This document shows positions 25,841-35,521 of a stretch of 64,000 nt of DNA, in pieces. Origin of the DNA: Actinophytocola sp035995025 (GTDB lineage: Bacteria > Actinomycetota > Actinomycetes > Mycobacteriales > Pseudonocardiaceae); contig DASYKY010000028.1 in assembly GCA_035995025.1 (NCBI GenBank), positions 12,239-76,238 of the forward strand, read 5' to 3'. A program made the translations under genes and the position numbers. Below the pieces are notes generated by a model, which saw only the letters and a program-made list of their open reading frames with translations, did not search any database and was not told the origin of the DNA. Positions within the stretch are counted from its first letter, which is position 1. Each line of letters starts with the position of its first letter.

Positions 25841-27270
25841 CCCTCGTCCTTCGCTACGCAGCCCGCAGCGACCGGGGCCTGGTCCGTTCCAACAACCAGG
25901 ACTCCGTGTACGCCGGTCCCCGCCTGCTCTCGCTCGCCGACGGCATGGGCGGGCACGCCGCCGGTGAGGTGGCCAGCAAGGTGGTCATCGCCGCGCTGGC
26001 GCCCCTTGACGACGACGAGCCGGGCGAGGATCTGCTGGCGCAGCTGCGCGAGGCGACCAACGCCGGCAACGGCGCGATCGCCGAGCTGGTGGCCGGCGAC
26101 CCCGAGCTCGACGGCATGGGCACGACGCTCACCGCGATCCTGTTCGCCGGCACCCGCATCGGCCTGGTGCACATCGGCGACTCGCGGGCCTACCTGATGC
26201 GCAACGGCCAGTTCGCGCAGATCACCCACGACGACACGTTCGTCCAGTCGCTCATCGACGAGGGCCGGATCACCGAGGACGAGGCGGCCACCCACCCGCA
26301 GCGCTCCCTGTTGCTCAAGGCGCTGACCGGGCACGAGGTGGAGCCGAACCTGACGGTCCGGGAGGCCCGCGCGGGTGACCGGTACCTGCTGTGCTCGGAC
26401 GGCCTGTCCGGCGTCGTCACGCACGAGACGCTGGACGACACGATCAAGATCGCGGACGCGCAGGCCTGCGCCGACCGCCTGATCGAGCTCGCGCTCAAGG
26501 GCGGCGGGCCGGACAACGTGACGGTCATCGTGGCCGACGTCGTCGACATCGACTTCGGCGAGGACGCCCCGATCGTGGGCGGCGCCGCCGGCAACGGGCA
26601 GGACGACCAGCCGCCGCCGGACTCGCCCGCCTCACGCGCGAGGGCGATCACGTCGCCGCGGGTCGAGCCGGTGCGTGCCGAGCCGATCGCGCCGCCGCCG
26701 GACCCGAAGGCGAAGCGCCGCAAGCGGATCCGCCTGTTCGTGCTGCTGGCGCTCGTGCTGCTGGTGCTCGCGGGCGGCGCGGTGGCCACGTGGATCGTGG
26801 TCAACAAGCAGTACTTCGTCGGCGAGGCCGACGACGGCGAGATCGCGATCTTCCAGGGCGTACGGGGCAACATCTTCGGCATCTCGCTGAACACCGAGGT
26901 GCAGGGCTCGTGCGACCCGCAGGTGCTGACCTGCGACCGGTTCTACGTCGACGACCTGCGCCAGCTCGGCCGGGACGCGGTGCGCTCGGGCACGGAGAGC
27001 TTCGACAACGTCCCTGACGCCCGCCAGTTCATCCAGGACCTTCGCACCAAGTACCCGCTGCCGACGTGCGAGTCACTGGTCAAGCAGCAGGAGCAGGTGG
27101 GTTCGCCCGCGCCACCGACGACGCCGAAGACGACGCCGAAGAAGCCGCCGGCCTCCGGGAAGCCCCCGGCCTCCAGTGCGTCGAGCCAGCCGTCGACGAC
27201 CTCCTCGAAGCCGGTCGAGCCGGATCCGGGGGTCAACTGCAGGCAGCCACGTGAGGATGGCGGCGGCTGA
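25837..27270 (+). CDS. pstP: PstP: PP2C-type Ser/Thr phosphatase
   Basis: A 477-residue membrane phosphatase that reverses PknA/PknB phosphorylation. The PP2C motifs are intact: RSNNQDSVY, LADGMGGHAAGE, HIGDSRAYL, LLCSDGLSGVV and GGPDNVTVIVADV, with the Asp residues that hold the two metal ions. A membrane helix (LFVLLALVLLVLAGGAVATWIVV) near residue 300 leads to an extracellular part with paired cysteines (SCDPQVLTCDRFYVDD) and a Pro/Lys/Ser-rich tail. It overlaps fhaB by ATGA, and its TGA overlaps the rodA ATG. Confidence 0.95.
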   Translation: MTLVLRYAARSDRGLVRSNNQDSVYAGPRLLSLADGMGGHAAGEVASKVVIAALAPLDDDEPGEDLLAQLREATNAGNGAIAELVAGDPELDGMGTTLTAILFAGTRIGLVHIGDSRAYLMRNGQFAQITHDDTFVQSLIDEGRITEDEAATHPQRSLLLKALTGHEVEPNLTVREARAGDRYLLCSDGLSGVVTHETLDDTIKIADAQACADRLIELALKGGGPDNVTVIVADVVDIDFGEDAPIVGGAAGNGQDDQPPPDSPASRARAITSPRVEPVRAEPIAPPPDPKAKRRKRIRLFVLLALVLLVLAGGAVATWIVVNKQYFVGEADDGEIAIFQGVRGNIFGISLNTEVQGSCDPQVLTCDRFYVDDLRQLGRDAVRSGTESFDNVPDARQFIQDLRTKYPLPTCESLVKQQEQVGSPAPPTTPKTTPKKPPASGKPPASSASSQPSTTSSKPVEPDPGVNCRQPREDGGG

Positions 27271-28721
27271 TGGCGCAGCCGGGGCCAGTGTTGGCAACAC
27301 AGGGCAGCGAGACGCCAGGTAGATCGGCTCCGACCCGGCGCGGTACCGAGTTGGCGATGCTGGCGTTCGCGGCCGGCCTGGTCACCGGTGCTCTGATGCT
27401 CGTCGAGGCCAACCAGGAGCAGACCCTCACCATCCGGCTCGTCTGGTACGGGCTGGCCTACCTGGCGTTGTTCGGCATCGCGCACATGGCCGTGCGGAAG
27501 TGGGCCCCCTACGCGGACCCGCTGATCCTGCCGTGCGTCGCGTTGTTGAACGGTATCGGCCTGGTGATGATCTACCGGATCGATCTGGCGACGGCCGAGC
27601 GCGCGCTGCGCACGAACACGGAGTTCGAGAACACCGTCCCCAAGCAGATCCTGTGGACGACGATCGCGCTGGTGCTGTTCCTGGTCGTGCTGTACGTGAT
27701 CAAGGACCACCGCACGCTGACCCGCTACGGCTACACGTTCGGCCTCGCCGGGCTGTTCCTGCTGGCACTGCCCGCGGTGCTGCCCGGCGTGATCGCGCCG
27801 ACGATCAACGGCGCGAAGATCTGGCTGCGGCTCGGTCCGGTGTCGATCCAGCCCGGTGAGTTCGCCAAGATCCTGCTGCTGATCTTCTTCGCGGCGTTCC
27901 TGGTGTCCAAGCGCGACCTGTTCATGGCCGCGGGCCGCCGCGTGATGGGCATCGACCTGCCGCGGGCGCGCGACCTCGGGCCGATCCTGTTCTGCTGGGC
28001 GGTCTCGGTGGTCGTCCTGGTCGCGGAGAAGGACCTGGGCAGCTCGCTGCTGTTCTTCGGCACCGTGCTGGTGATGCTGTACGTGGCGACCGAGCGGGGC
28101 ATCTGGGTCGGCGTGGGGCTGGCCCTGTTCGTCGGCGGCTGCTTCCTCGCCTACCAGCTGTTCGGCCACGTGCAGGTGCGCGTGGCGAACTGGCTGGACC
28201 CGTTCGCCGACTACGACTCCGGCGGCTACCAGATCGCGCAGTCGCTGTTCGGGCTCGGCACCGGCGGGGTCGGCGGCACCGGCCTCGGCGCCGGCCGGCC
28301 GGACATGGTGCCGCTCGCGAACAGCGACTTCATCACCGCGGCGATCGGCGAGGAGCTCGGGTTCATCGGGCTCGCCGCGCTGCTGCTGGTCTACATGATG
28401 CTGGCGATGCGCGGCCTGCGCTCCGCGGTCGCGGTGCGCGACACGTTCGGCAAGCTGCTCGGCGGCGGGCTGTCGTTCGCGCTGATCATGCAGGTGTTCG
28501 TGGTCGTCGGCGGGGTCACCAAGCTGATCCCGATGACCGGCATCACCGCGCCGTTCCTGTCGGCGGGCGGCTCGTCGCTGCTCGCCAACTACGTTCTCGT
28601 GGCGCTGCTGCTGCGGGTCTCCGACGCGGCGCGGCGGCCGCAGACGGGTGCGAAGCCCAAGCCCGTCACGCAGGTCCCGATCGCGGAAGCAGGCACGGTG
28701 ATGGTGGAGCGTCCGTCATGA
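27270..28721 (+). CDS. rodA: RodA/FtsW-family SEDS peptidoglycan polymerase
   Basis: A 483-residue polytopic protein of the SEDS family with roughly ten to twelve membrane segments. The conserved end includes QSLFGLGTGGVGGTGLGAGRP, DFITAAIGEELGFIG and the PMTGITAPFLSAGGSSLLANY motif. SEDS proteins polymerise glycan strands and pair with a class B penicillin-binding protein, here the pbpA gene immediately downstream. The ATG overlaps the pstP stop as TGATG, and the stop overlaps pbpA. Confidence 0.95.
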   Translation: MAQPGPVLATQGSETPGRSAPTRRGTELAMLAFAAGLVTGALMLVEANQEQTLTIRLVWYGLAYLALFGIAHMAVRKWAPYADPLILPCVALLNGIGLVMIYRIDLATAERALRTNTEFENTVPKQILWTTIALVLFLVVLYVIKDHRTLTRYGYTFGLAGLFLLALPAVLPGVIAPTINGAKIWLRLGPVSIQPGEFAKILLLIFFAAFLVSKRDLFMAAGRRVMGIDLPRARDLGPILFCWAVSVVVLVAEKDLGSSLLFFGTVLVMLYVATERGIWVGVGLALFVGGCFLAYQLFGHVQVRVANWLDPFADYDSGGYQIAQSLFGLGTGGVGGTGLGAGRPDMVPLANSDFITAAIGEELGFIGLAALLLVYMMLAMRGLRSAVAVRDTFGKLLGGGLSFALIMQVFVVVGGVTKLIPMTGITAPFLSAGGSSLLANYVLVALLLRVSDAARRPQTGAKPKPVTQVPIAEAGTVMVERPS

Positions 28722-30232
28722 ACACTCCCCTGCGCCGCGTCGGCCTCGCCATGCTGGCCATGATCGTCCTGCTGCTCGCGAACGCGACGTACATCCAGGT
28801 CGTGAAGGCCGACGACTACCGCAACGACCCGCGCAACCAGCGGGTGCTGCTCGAGGAGTACGCCCGCCAGCGCGGCCGCATCATCACCTCCGACGAGGTG
28901 ATCATCGCCAACATCAAGGGCACCAACGACCGGCTGCGCTACCAGCGGACCTACTCGAACGGCCCGATGTACTCGCCGGTGACCGGCTTCTACTCGGTCC
29001 GCTACGGCGCCACGGGTCTGGAGCGCACCGAGGACGAGATCCTCAACGGCTCCGACGACCGGCTGTTCGTCCGCAGGCTGTCCGACCTGATCACCGGCCG
29101 GGACCCGCGCGGCGGCAACATCGTCACCACGGTCAACTCGAAGGTCCAGAAGACCGCGTACCAGGCCATGACGGCCAGCGGCTACAAGGGCGCGGTCGTG
29201 GCGATCAAGCCCGACGACGGCCAGATCCTCGCGATGGTCTCCACGCCGTCGTTCGACCCGAACGGCCTGGCCGTGCACGACGGCGACGACCAGGAGAAGG
29301 CGTACAAGCGCGCCGACGACAACAAGAACAAGCCGATGCTGAACCGGGCCATCCAGGACAACTACGCGCCCGGTTCCACGTTCAAGCTGGTCACGGCGTC
29401 GACGGCGCTGGAGGACGGCAAGGACAAGAACTACGAGCTCACCGCGGCGCCCGGGATCGACGTGATCACCGGCGACCCGTGCGACCCGTCCGACGGCAGC
29501 AGCCGCTGCCTGTCCAACTTCGCCGGCAGCTCGTGCGGCTCGGGCCAGAACGCGACGATGGCGACCGCCATCCAGCTGTCCTGCAACACCGCGTTCGCTC
29601 AGCTCGCCTCGCAGGAGGGCGCGGACAAGATGCGGGACCAGGCCGTGAAGTACGGCATCGGGCAGACCGACCTGACGATCCCGATGCCGGTGGTGGCCTC
29701 CTGCATCGGGCCGCAGGGCGACGGAAACTGCCTCAACATCACCGACAACGCGGCGGTGTACCAGAGCGGCATCGGTCAGCGCGACGTACGGCTGACGGTG
29801 CTCCAGAACGCGGTCGTCGCCGCCACCATCGCCAACGGCGGCGACCGGATGCGCCCGCAGCTGGTCCAGAAGGTGCTCGCGCCGGACCTGTCGGTCATCT
29901 CCGACTTCGAGGCGGAGGACGAGGGCGAGGCCATCTCCTCCGGCAACGCCGACCAGCTGCGCGACATGATGATCCTCTCCGAGGAGCACACCGGCGGCGA
30001 CGGCAAGCGCGGCGACCTCACGGTCGCCTCGAAGACCGGTACCGCCGAGACCGGCGCCGACCCGAAGAACACCCCGCCCTTCGCGTGGTACGTGGCCTTC
30101 GCGCCCGCGGACGACCCCAAGGTCGCCGTCGCCGTCATGGTGGAGAGCACCGACGTCGCGGCGACCGGCGGCAAGCTGTCCGCCGCGATCGGTCGCGCGA
30201 CCATCGATGCCGCGCTAGCCGGGGGGAACTGA
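28718..30232 (+). CDS. pbpA: PbpA: class B penicillin-binding protein (transpeptidase)
   Basis: A 504-residue transpeptidase with an N-terminal membrane anchor (VGLAMLAMIVLLLANATYI). The three active-site motifs are present: SxxK as Ser220-Thr-Phe-Lys223, SxN as SCNTAF, and KTG in SKTGTAE. The dimerisation region precedes them with RQRGRIITSDEVI. It crosslinks peptidoglycan together with RodA at sites of polar growth or septation. The gene overlaps rodA by ATGA and ends four bases before pknA. Confidence 0.95.
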   Translation: MNTPLRRVGLAMLAMIVLLLANATYIQVVKADDYRNDPRNQRVLLEEYARQRGRIITSDEVIIANIKGTNDRLRYQRTYSNGPMYSPVTGFYSVRYGATGLERTEDEILNGSDDRLFVRRLSDLITGRDPRGGNIVTTVNSKVQKTAYQAMTASGYKGAVVAIKPDDGQILAMVSTPSFDPNGLAVHDGDDQEKAYKRADDNKNKPMLNRAIQDNYAPGSTFKLVTASTALEDGKDKNYELTAAPGIDVITGDPCDPSDGSSRCLSNFAGSSCGSGQNATMATAIQLSCNTAFAQLASQEGADKMRDQAVKYGIGQTDLTIPMPVVASCIGPQGDGNCLNITDNAAVYQSGIGQRDVRLTVLQNAVVAATIANGGDRMRPQLVQKVLAPDLSVISDFEAEDEGEAISSGNADQLRDMMILSEEHTGGDGKRGDLTVASKTGTAETGADPKNTPPFAWYVAFAPADDPKVAVAVMVESTDVAATGGKLSAAIGRATIDAALAGGN

Positions 30233-30236
30233 GCCC

Positions 30237-31712
30237 ATGCTGACGTCAGGCCAGCTCCTCGCCGAGCGGTACCGGCTGGCGCGCCGGATCGCCGTCGGCG
30301 GCATGGGCGAGGTCTGGGAGGCCGCGGACACCCGGCTGGACCGCCGGGTCGCCGTCAAGGTGCTCAAGCCGGAGCTGTGCGGGGACGCGGAGTTCCTGCA
30401 CCGCTTCCGCACCGAGGCCCGCACGACCGCCTCGCTCAACCACCCGGGCATCGCCGCCGTGCACGACTACGGCGAGACGGCGTCGATCGTCGACGGGCCC
30501 AAGGACACCGCGTACCTGGTGATGGAGCTCGTCGAGGGCGACCCGCTCGCGGCGATCCTGGCCAAGGAGCGGCGGATCGGCGCGGACCGGACGCTGGACA
30601 TCCTCGAGCAGGCGGGCACCGCGCTGCAGGCCGCGCACGAGCGCGGCTACGTGCACCGGGACGTCAAGCCCGGCAACATCATGGTGACGCCCGGCTCCGA
30701 CGGCCGGGTCACGGTGAAGCTCACCGACTTCGGCATCGCCAAGGCCGCGGACGCCGCGCCGGTGACCCGCTCGGGCATGGTCATGGGCACCGCCCACTAC
30801 ATCGCCCCGGAGCAGGCGCTGGGGCACGAGGCCGAGCCGGCCAGCGACGTCTACTCCCTCGCGGTGGTCGGCTACGAGTGCCTCGCCGGCCACCGGCCGT
30901 TCCTGTCCGACAACGCCGTGACCGTCGCGATGATGCACATCCGCGACATCCCGCCGCCGCTGCCGCCGGACGTCCCGCCGAACGCGCGCGCGGTCGTCGA
31001 GGCGACGCTGGTGAAGGACCCGGCGCAGCGCTACGGCAGCGGCGGGGAGTTCGCCGCCGCGGTCGCCGCGGTCCGGGCCGGGCGCCCGCTGCCCGCGCCG
31101 TCCGGCCGGGCCCTGACCCCCCATCGCGGCCCGCCGAGTGCCAGCAACCCGGCGATGCTCGCGGCCGGCCCGCCGAGCGCGCCATTGCAGGCGGCGCTGC
31201 AGAACCAGAGCACGGGCTCGTTCGCGCTCGGCCCGCCGCCGCGGCCGCGGCGGAACCGCACCGCATTGTGGGTTCTCGTCGTTGTGTTCGGGGTGGTCCT
31301 GCTGGCGCTGGCGGCGTTCGGGCTGGCGATGCTGTTGGACGGGGACCGGGACACGGGCGGCCTCTCCAGACCGGAGTCGTCGAGCTCGGTGGAGGACGGG
31401 GACAATGACGCCGGCTCGGGCGCGGGTGCCCAGCCGGGCAACACGCCGGGACCGGGCCACGACCAGACGGAGCCGAGTGCACCAGGTGAGTTCGTCGAGG
31501 TTGACGACAGGAAGTTCATCGGCAGACCGGCGTCCTACGCCGCGGAGAGCCTGGAGCGTGACGGGCTTCGCCCGGTCGTCGTGGCTCAGGGGGGCCGGCC
31601 GCCGGACGACCCCGACAACTGCACCGTCGTCAAGATCGAGGCGGACAAGTCGGTGCTCGTCGGTACGAAGGTTCCGATCTACTGCAACGAGGAAGAGGGC
31701 CCGTCGCGATGA
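30237..31712 (+). CDS. pknA: PknA: Ser/Thr protein kinase with PASTA-like ectodomain
   Basis: A 491-residue membrane kinase. The kinase domain (about 10 to 275) has the Gly loop IAVGGMGEVWEA, Lys41 in VAVKVLK, the catalytic HRDVKPGN, DFGIAKA, and the activation segment ending GTAHYIAPEQ. A Pro/Ala-rich linker precedes a membrane helix near residue 345. The external part is short and ends in one PASTA-like unit (FIGRPASYAAESLERDGLRP) with two cysteines. PknA phosphorylates division and wall-synthesis proteins. It starts four bases after pbpA, so it belongs to the operon. Confidence 0.94.
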   Translation: MLTSGQLLAERYRLARRIAVGGMGEVWEAADTRLDRRVAVKVLKPELCGDAEFLHRFRTEARTTASLNHPGIAAVHDYGETASIVDGPKDTAYLVMELVEGDPLAAILAKERRIGADRTLDILEQAGTALQAAHERGYVHRDVKPGNIMVTPGSDGRVTVKLTDFGIAKAADAAPVTRSGMVMGTAHYIAPEQALGHEAEPASDVYSLAVVGYECLAGHRPFLSDNAVTVAMMHIRDIPPPLPPDVPPNARAVVEATLVKDPAQRYGSGGEFAAAVAAVRAGRPLPAPSGRALTPHRGPPSASNPAMLAAGPPSAPLQAALQNQSTGSFALGPPPRPRRNRTALWVLVVVFGVVLLALAAFGLAMLLDGDRDTGGLSRPESSSSVEDGDNDAGSGAGAQPGNTPGPGHDQTEPSAPGEFVEVDDRKFIGRPASYAAESLERDGLRPVVVAQGGRPPDDPDNCTVVKIEADKSVLVGTKVPIYCNEEEGPSR

Positions 31713-31794
31713 ATCGCCGTAGCGGTGGGCAGAGGTCGGGCATTATTGGCGCACGCGCAGCACACCTGCAGACGAGGATCGAGACGACATACCG

Positions 31795-33786
31795 ATGACC
31801 ACTCCGAGACTGCTCTCCAATCGGTACGAGCTGGGCGAGGTGCTCGGCTACGGCGGCATGTCCGAGGTGCACAAGGGTCGCGACGTCCGCCTCGGGCGGG
31901 ACGTCGCCGTGAAGGTGCTGCGTGCCGACCTCGCCCGCGACCCGCAGTTCCAGGAGCGGTTCCGGCGCGAGGCGCAGAACGCCGCGGCGCTGAACCACCC
32001 GGCGATCGTCGCCGTCTACGACACCGGCGAGACCAGAACCGAGCACGGCCCGCTGCCCTACATCGTCATGGAGTACGTGGACGGGCGGACGCTGCGCGAC
32101 ATCGTGAAGGGCGAGGGCCCGCTGCCCGGTCAGCGCGCGATGGAGATCATGGCCGACGTCAGCGCGGCGCTGGACTTCTCCCACCGGCACGGCATCGTGC
32201 ACCGGGACGTCAAGCCCGCCAACGTGATGATCACCAAGACCGGCGCGGTCAAGGTGATGGACTTCGGCATCGCGCGCGCGGTCGCCGACGGCCAGGCCGC
32301 CGTCACCCAGACCGCCGCGGTGATAGGGACGGCCCAGTACCTGTCCCCCGAGCAGGCCCGCGGCGAGCCGGTCGACGCGCGCAGCGACGTCTACGCGGCC
32401 GGCTGCGTGCTGTTCGAGCTGCTCACCGGCGAGCCGCCGTTCACCGGTGACTCCCCGGTCGCGGTGGCCTACCAGCACGTCCGGGAGGACCCGAAGCCGC
32501 CGTCGGCGCTCAACGGGCGGGTCACGCCCGCGCTCGACGCGATCGTGCTCAAGGCCATGTCGAAGGGCGCACCCAACCGCTACCAGTCGGCCGCCGAGAT
32601 GCGCACCGACCTGGTCCGCGTGCTGTCCAACCAGCGGCCACTCGCGCCGATGGTGATGACCGAGGACGACCGCACCACGATCATGTCGCAGGGCCGCGCG
32701 CCCGAGCCGGGTCGCGGCCGGCACCGGCCGGCGGCGCTCGCGAACGACTACGACGACTACGACCCGTACGAGGACGAGGAAGACGAGCGGCGGCGCAAGC
32801 GCAAGAAGAACTGGATCATCGCGCTGGTCGCCGTTCTCGCGCTCGCCCTGATCGGGTTCATCGCCTGGCTCGTGACCACCGTGTTCTCCAGCGAGCCGCC
32901 GTCCGACGAGGTCGTCGTGCCGAACGTGGTCGGCAGGCTCGCCGACGACGCGCAACGCGAGCTGACCGACCAGGGCTTCGAGGTCGACCAGGAGCTGGTG
33001 CCGTGCCAGGCCTCGCCGGACGGGCAGCCGGGCAAGTGCGGACCGGACAACATCGGAAAGGTCATCGACTCGAACCCCAAGGCGGGCGAGAAGATGAAGA
33101 AGGCCGACCGGCTCACGCTGCTGGTCGGCGCTCCCGCGCAGAAGGTCAACGTCCCCGACGTGACCGGCCGCTCGGTGGACGAGGCGACGAAGCTGCTGAA
33201 GGACGCCGGTCTCGCGGTCGCCCCGGAGAAGGGTGAGCGGGAGGTCGAGGAGGACGAGCAACCGGGCGACGTCGTGGAGACCGACCCGACCGCAGGCCAG
33301 CCGGTGTCGAAGGGCAGCCAGGTCAAGCTGATCGTCGGCAAGGAGCCCGACAAGGTCGACGTGCCGGACTTCACCGGCCAGAACGTCGACGCCGCCCGCG
33401 GCAACCTCGAGAACCTCGGCTTCAAGGTCGAGGTGAACGAGGTCGACTCCGACCAGGACAAGGGCACGGTCGTCGACCAGGACCCGAAGAACACCAAGGT
33501 GGCGCCGGGTTCGACGGTCCGCCTGGACGTGTCGAAGGGCCAGGACGACAACCAGTTCACGATGCCGAACATCATCGGGAAGACGCTGCAGGAGGCGGAG
33601 GGCCAACTGCGCGGGATGGGCTGGACCGGCAACTTCAACCCGCAGCAGGGCGAGACCAACGACCCGAACGAGATCGGCCGGATCGTGGACTCGGAGTTCG
33701 GTGAGGGCCAGCAGGTCAAGAAGGACCAGGACATCGGCGTCACGGTCGCGACCCAGCTCAATCCCGGTGGCGGGGGCGGCGGCTGA
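31795..33786 (+). CDS. pknB: PknB: Ser/Thr protein kinase with four PASTA domains
   Basis: A 663-residue receptor kinase. It has Lys40, Asp138 in HRDVKPANVM, DFG at about 156-158, and the activation-loop threonines at 171 and 173 in VTQTAAVIG, identical to the autophosphorylation sites of mycobacterial PknB. After a juxtamembrane region with repeated Asp/Tyr and an Arg/Lys cluster, one helix (IIALVAVLALALIGFIAWLV) crosses the membrane. Four PASTA units follow, beginning VPNVVGR, VPDVTGR, VPDFTGQ and MPNIIGK, which sense muropeptides. The first PASTA holds a two-Cys insertion. Confidence 0.96.
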   Translation: MTTPRLLSNRYELGEVLGYGGMSEVHKGRDVRLGRDVAVKVLRADLARDPQFQERFRREAQNAAALNHPAIVAVYDTGETRTEHGPLPYIVMEYVDGRTLRDIVKGEGPLPGQRAMEIMADVSAALDFSHRHGIVHRDVKPANVMITKTGAVKVMDFGIARAVADGQAAVTQTAAVIGTAQYLSPEQARGEPVDARSDVYAAGCVLFELLTGEPPFTGDSPVAVAYQHVREDPKPPSALNGRVTPALDAIVLKAMSKGAPNRYQSAAEMRTDLVRVLSNQRPLAPMVMTEDDRTTIMSQGRAPEPGRGRHRPAALANDYDDYDPYEDEEDERRRKRKKNWIIALVAVLALALIGFIAWLVTTVFSSEPPSDEVVVPNVVGRLADDAQRELTDQGFEVDQELVPCQASPDGQPGKCGPDNIGKVIDSNPKAGEKMKKADRLTLLVGAPAQKVNVPDVTGRSVDEATKLLKDAGLAVAPEKGEREVEEDEQPGDVVETDPTAGQPVSKGSQVKLIVGKEPDKVDVPDFTGQNVDAARGNLENLGFKVEVNEVDSDQDKGTVVDQDPKNTKVAPGSTVRLDVSKGQDDNQFTMPNIIGKTLQEAEGQLRGMGWTGNFNPQQGETNDPNEIGRIVDSEFGEGQQVKKDQDIGVTVATQLNPGGGGGG

Positions 33787-33788
33787 CC

Positions 33789-34829
33789 GTGCGGATCGCG
33801 GTCGTCGGCGCCGGCGTGATCGGTCTGGCGACCGCGGACGCACTCGGCAGGCGCGGCGCCGAGGTGGTCTGCCTGGAGGCGGACGTGCCGATGGCCGCCC
33901 GGTCGACGGGTAGCTCGCGGATCTTCCGCCTGGCGCACGCCGATCCCGGACTGGTCGCGTACGCGGCACGGGCCCGCACGCTGTGGGCCGAGTGGTCCGA
34001 CCGGGCGGGCACGCCGCTCGTCGGCACGGAGGGCGCGGTGCTCACCGGCCCGCCCGCGCGGGACTGGTCGGCCGCGATGGCCGCCGTCGACGCCGCGCAC
34101 TCGCTGGTGGACGACGTGTCCACGCTCGGCCTGCCGGTCGCCTCGTTCCCGGGCCCGGCGCTGCTGGACCCGGCGGGCGGCGTGATCGACGTGCCGGCGA
34201 CGGCGGCGTTCCTGCAGGCGGTGGCCGGTCCCGCGCTGCGGCCGGGGTACGTGCACCGGCTCGAGGTGGCCGGCTCCGGGGTGACGCTGCACAGCTCGGC
34301 CGGCACGGTGAGCGCGGACCGGGTGGTGATCGCGGCGGGCCGCGGCACGTGGCAGCTGGCGGCGCAGGTGGGCATGTACGTGCCGACCGCGCTGGCCCAC
34401 CACGTGCGGTTCACGTTCCCGCTGCGGGACTCCGGCGCGCGGCCGCCGTGCTGGCTGGACCGTACGCAGACGTGGCGGCCGGGGTTCACGACGTACCAGC
34501 AGTGCCCCGGCCCGGGCCGCTGGTCGGTTGGCGCCGCGCTGCCCGCGGACGACCAGGCCTGGGAACGCGGCCGCGCGGCGGTCACGGCCCGCTCGCGCGA
34601 CCTGGTGCGCGCGTACGTGCGCGAGGTCCTGGTGGGCGTCGACGACGAGATCGTCGAGGAGGTCTACTGCGACTTCCCGCCGGGCCTCGGCGACGGCATC
34701 CACGTGACGAGCGCCGGCCCGGTGACGGCCCTGTGGGGCGACAACCTCTTCAAGCACGCCCCGGCCATCGGTACCTCGCTGGCCACGGCCCTGGTCGAGG
34801 ACGCCGTCCCGGACATTCCCCCGTCGTAG
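33789..34829 (+). CDS. sarcosine oxidase-like FAD-dependent oxidoreductase
   Basis: A 346-residue DAO-superfamily flavoprotein. The N-terminus is a dinucleotide fold, RIAVVGAGVIGLATADALG. SSRIFRLAHADPGLVAYA resembles the monomeric sarcosine oxidase signature. Near the C-terminus, EEVYCDFPPGLGDGIHV places a Cys where those enzymes attach FAD covalently, followed by NLFKHAPAIGTSLA. The likely reaction is oxidation of a secondary amine or N-methyl amino acid. It begins two bases after pknB, unusual company for that operon, so cotranscription may be incidental. Confidence 0.85.
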   Translation: MRIAVVGAGVIGLATADALGRRGAEVVCLEADVPMAARSTGSSRIFRLAHADPGLVAYAARARTLWAEWSDRAGTPLVGTEGAVLTGPPARDWSAAMAAVDAAHSLVDDVSTLGLPVASFPGPALLDPAGGVIDVPATAAFLQAVAGPALRPGYVHRLEVAGSGVTLHSSAGTVSADRVVIAAGRGTWQLAAQVGMYVPTALAHHVRFTFPLRDSGARPPCWLDRTQTWRPGFTTYQQCPGPGRWSVGAALPADDQAWERGRAAVTARSRDLVRAYVREVLVGVDDEIVEEVYCDFPPGLGDGIHVTSAGPVTALWGDNLFKHAPAIGTSLATALVEDAVPDIPPS

Positions 34830-34848
34830 CCGTACACCTGGCTCGCGG

Positions 34849-35502
34849 TCAGCTCGTCGCGGCCGCTTCCGCCAGCGTGCGCATCTGGGTCGTCAGCTCG
34901 GCGACGCGGACCTCGGGGACCGGGTGACCGCAGGCCGCGAGCCAGTTGGCCAGCATGCGGTGGCCGCCGTCGGTGAGGACGGACTCGGGGTGGAACTGGA
35001 CGCCCTCCACCGGAAGCTCGCGGTGGCGCATGGCCATCACGATGCCGTTGTCGGTCTCGCCGGTGATCTCGAAGTCCGCGGGGATCGTGTCGCGCAGAAC
35101 GGTCAGCGAGTGGTAGCGGGTCGCGGTGAACGGGTCCGGCTGGCCGGCCAGCACGCCGGCGCCCTTGTGGTGCACCTGGCTCGTCTTGCCGTGCAACAGC
35201 TCCGGCGCGCGATCCACGACGGCGCCCCACGCCACGCCGATCGCCTGGTGGCCGAGGCACACGCCGAGCACCGGCACCGACGCGTCCGCGCACCGGCGGG
35301 CCACGTCCACGCTCGCGCCCGCGCGCTCGGGCGTGCTCGGGCCGGGGCTGATCAGCACCCCGTCGAACCCGGCGAGCGCGTCCGGCGCGGTGAGCTCCGC
35401 GTCGTCGTTGCGCCGCACGACGCACTCGGCGCCCAGCTGGGCGAGGTACTGCACGAGGTTGTAGACGAAGCTGTCGTAGTTGTCGACCACCAGCACCCGC
35501 AT
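34849..35502 (-). CDS. pabA: aminodeoxychorismate/anthranilate synthase glutamine amidotransferase subunit
   Basis: A 217-residue class I glutamine amidotransferase (trpG/pabA type). It opens with RVLVVDNYDSFVYNLVQYL, has the oxyanion stretch SPGPSTPERAG, nucleophile Cys in VLGVCLGHQAIG, and the His/Glu pair in GVQFHPESVLT. It releases ammonia from glutamine for a chorismate-using partner, giving folate or tryptophan precursors; the partner gene is not in this window. In related genomes this gene also sits beside pknB. No ribosome site precedes the ATG, and TAATGT lies eight bases upstream, so the message may be leaderless. Confidence 0.93.
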   Translation of the reverse strand: MRVLVVDNYDSFVYNLVQYLAQLGAECVVRRNDDAELTAPDALAGFDGVLISPGPSTPERAGASVDVARRCADASVPVLGVCLGHQAIGVAWGAVVDRAPELLHGKTSQVHHKGAGVLAGQPDPFTATRYHSLTVLRDTIPADFEITGETDNGIVMAMRHRELPVEGVQFHPESVLTDGGHRMLANWLAACGHPVPEVRVAELTTQMRTLAEAAATS

Positions 35503-35510
35503 GACTGACA

Positions 35511-35516
35511 ACATTA
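35511..35516 (-). promoter_or_regulatory. pabA: candidate -10 element for leaderless pabA
   Basis: TAATGT on the minus strand ends eight bases before the pabA ATG, close to the distance expected if transcription begins at or beside the start codon. No clear -35 element is visible, and no Shine-Dalgarno sequence fits in the gap. Confidence 0.35.
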
Positions 35517-35521
35517 GCGGC

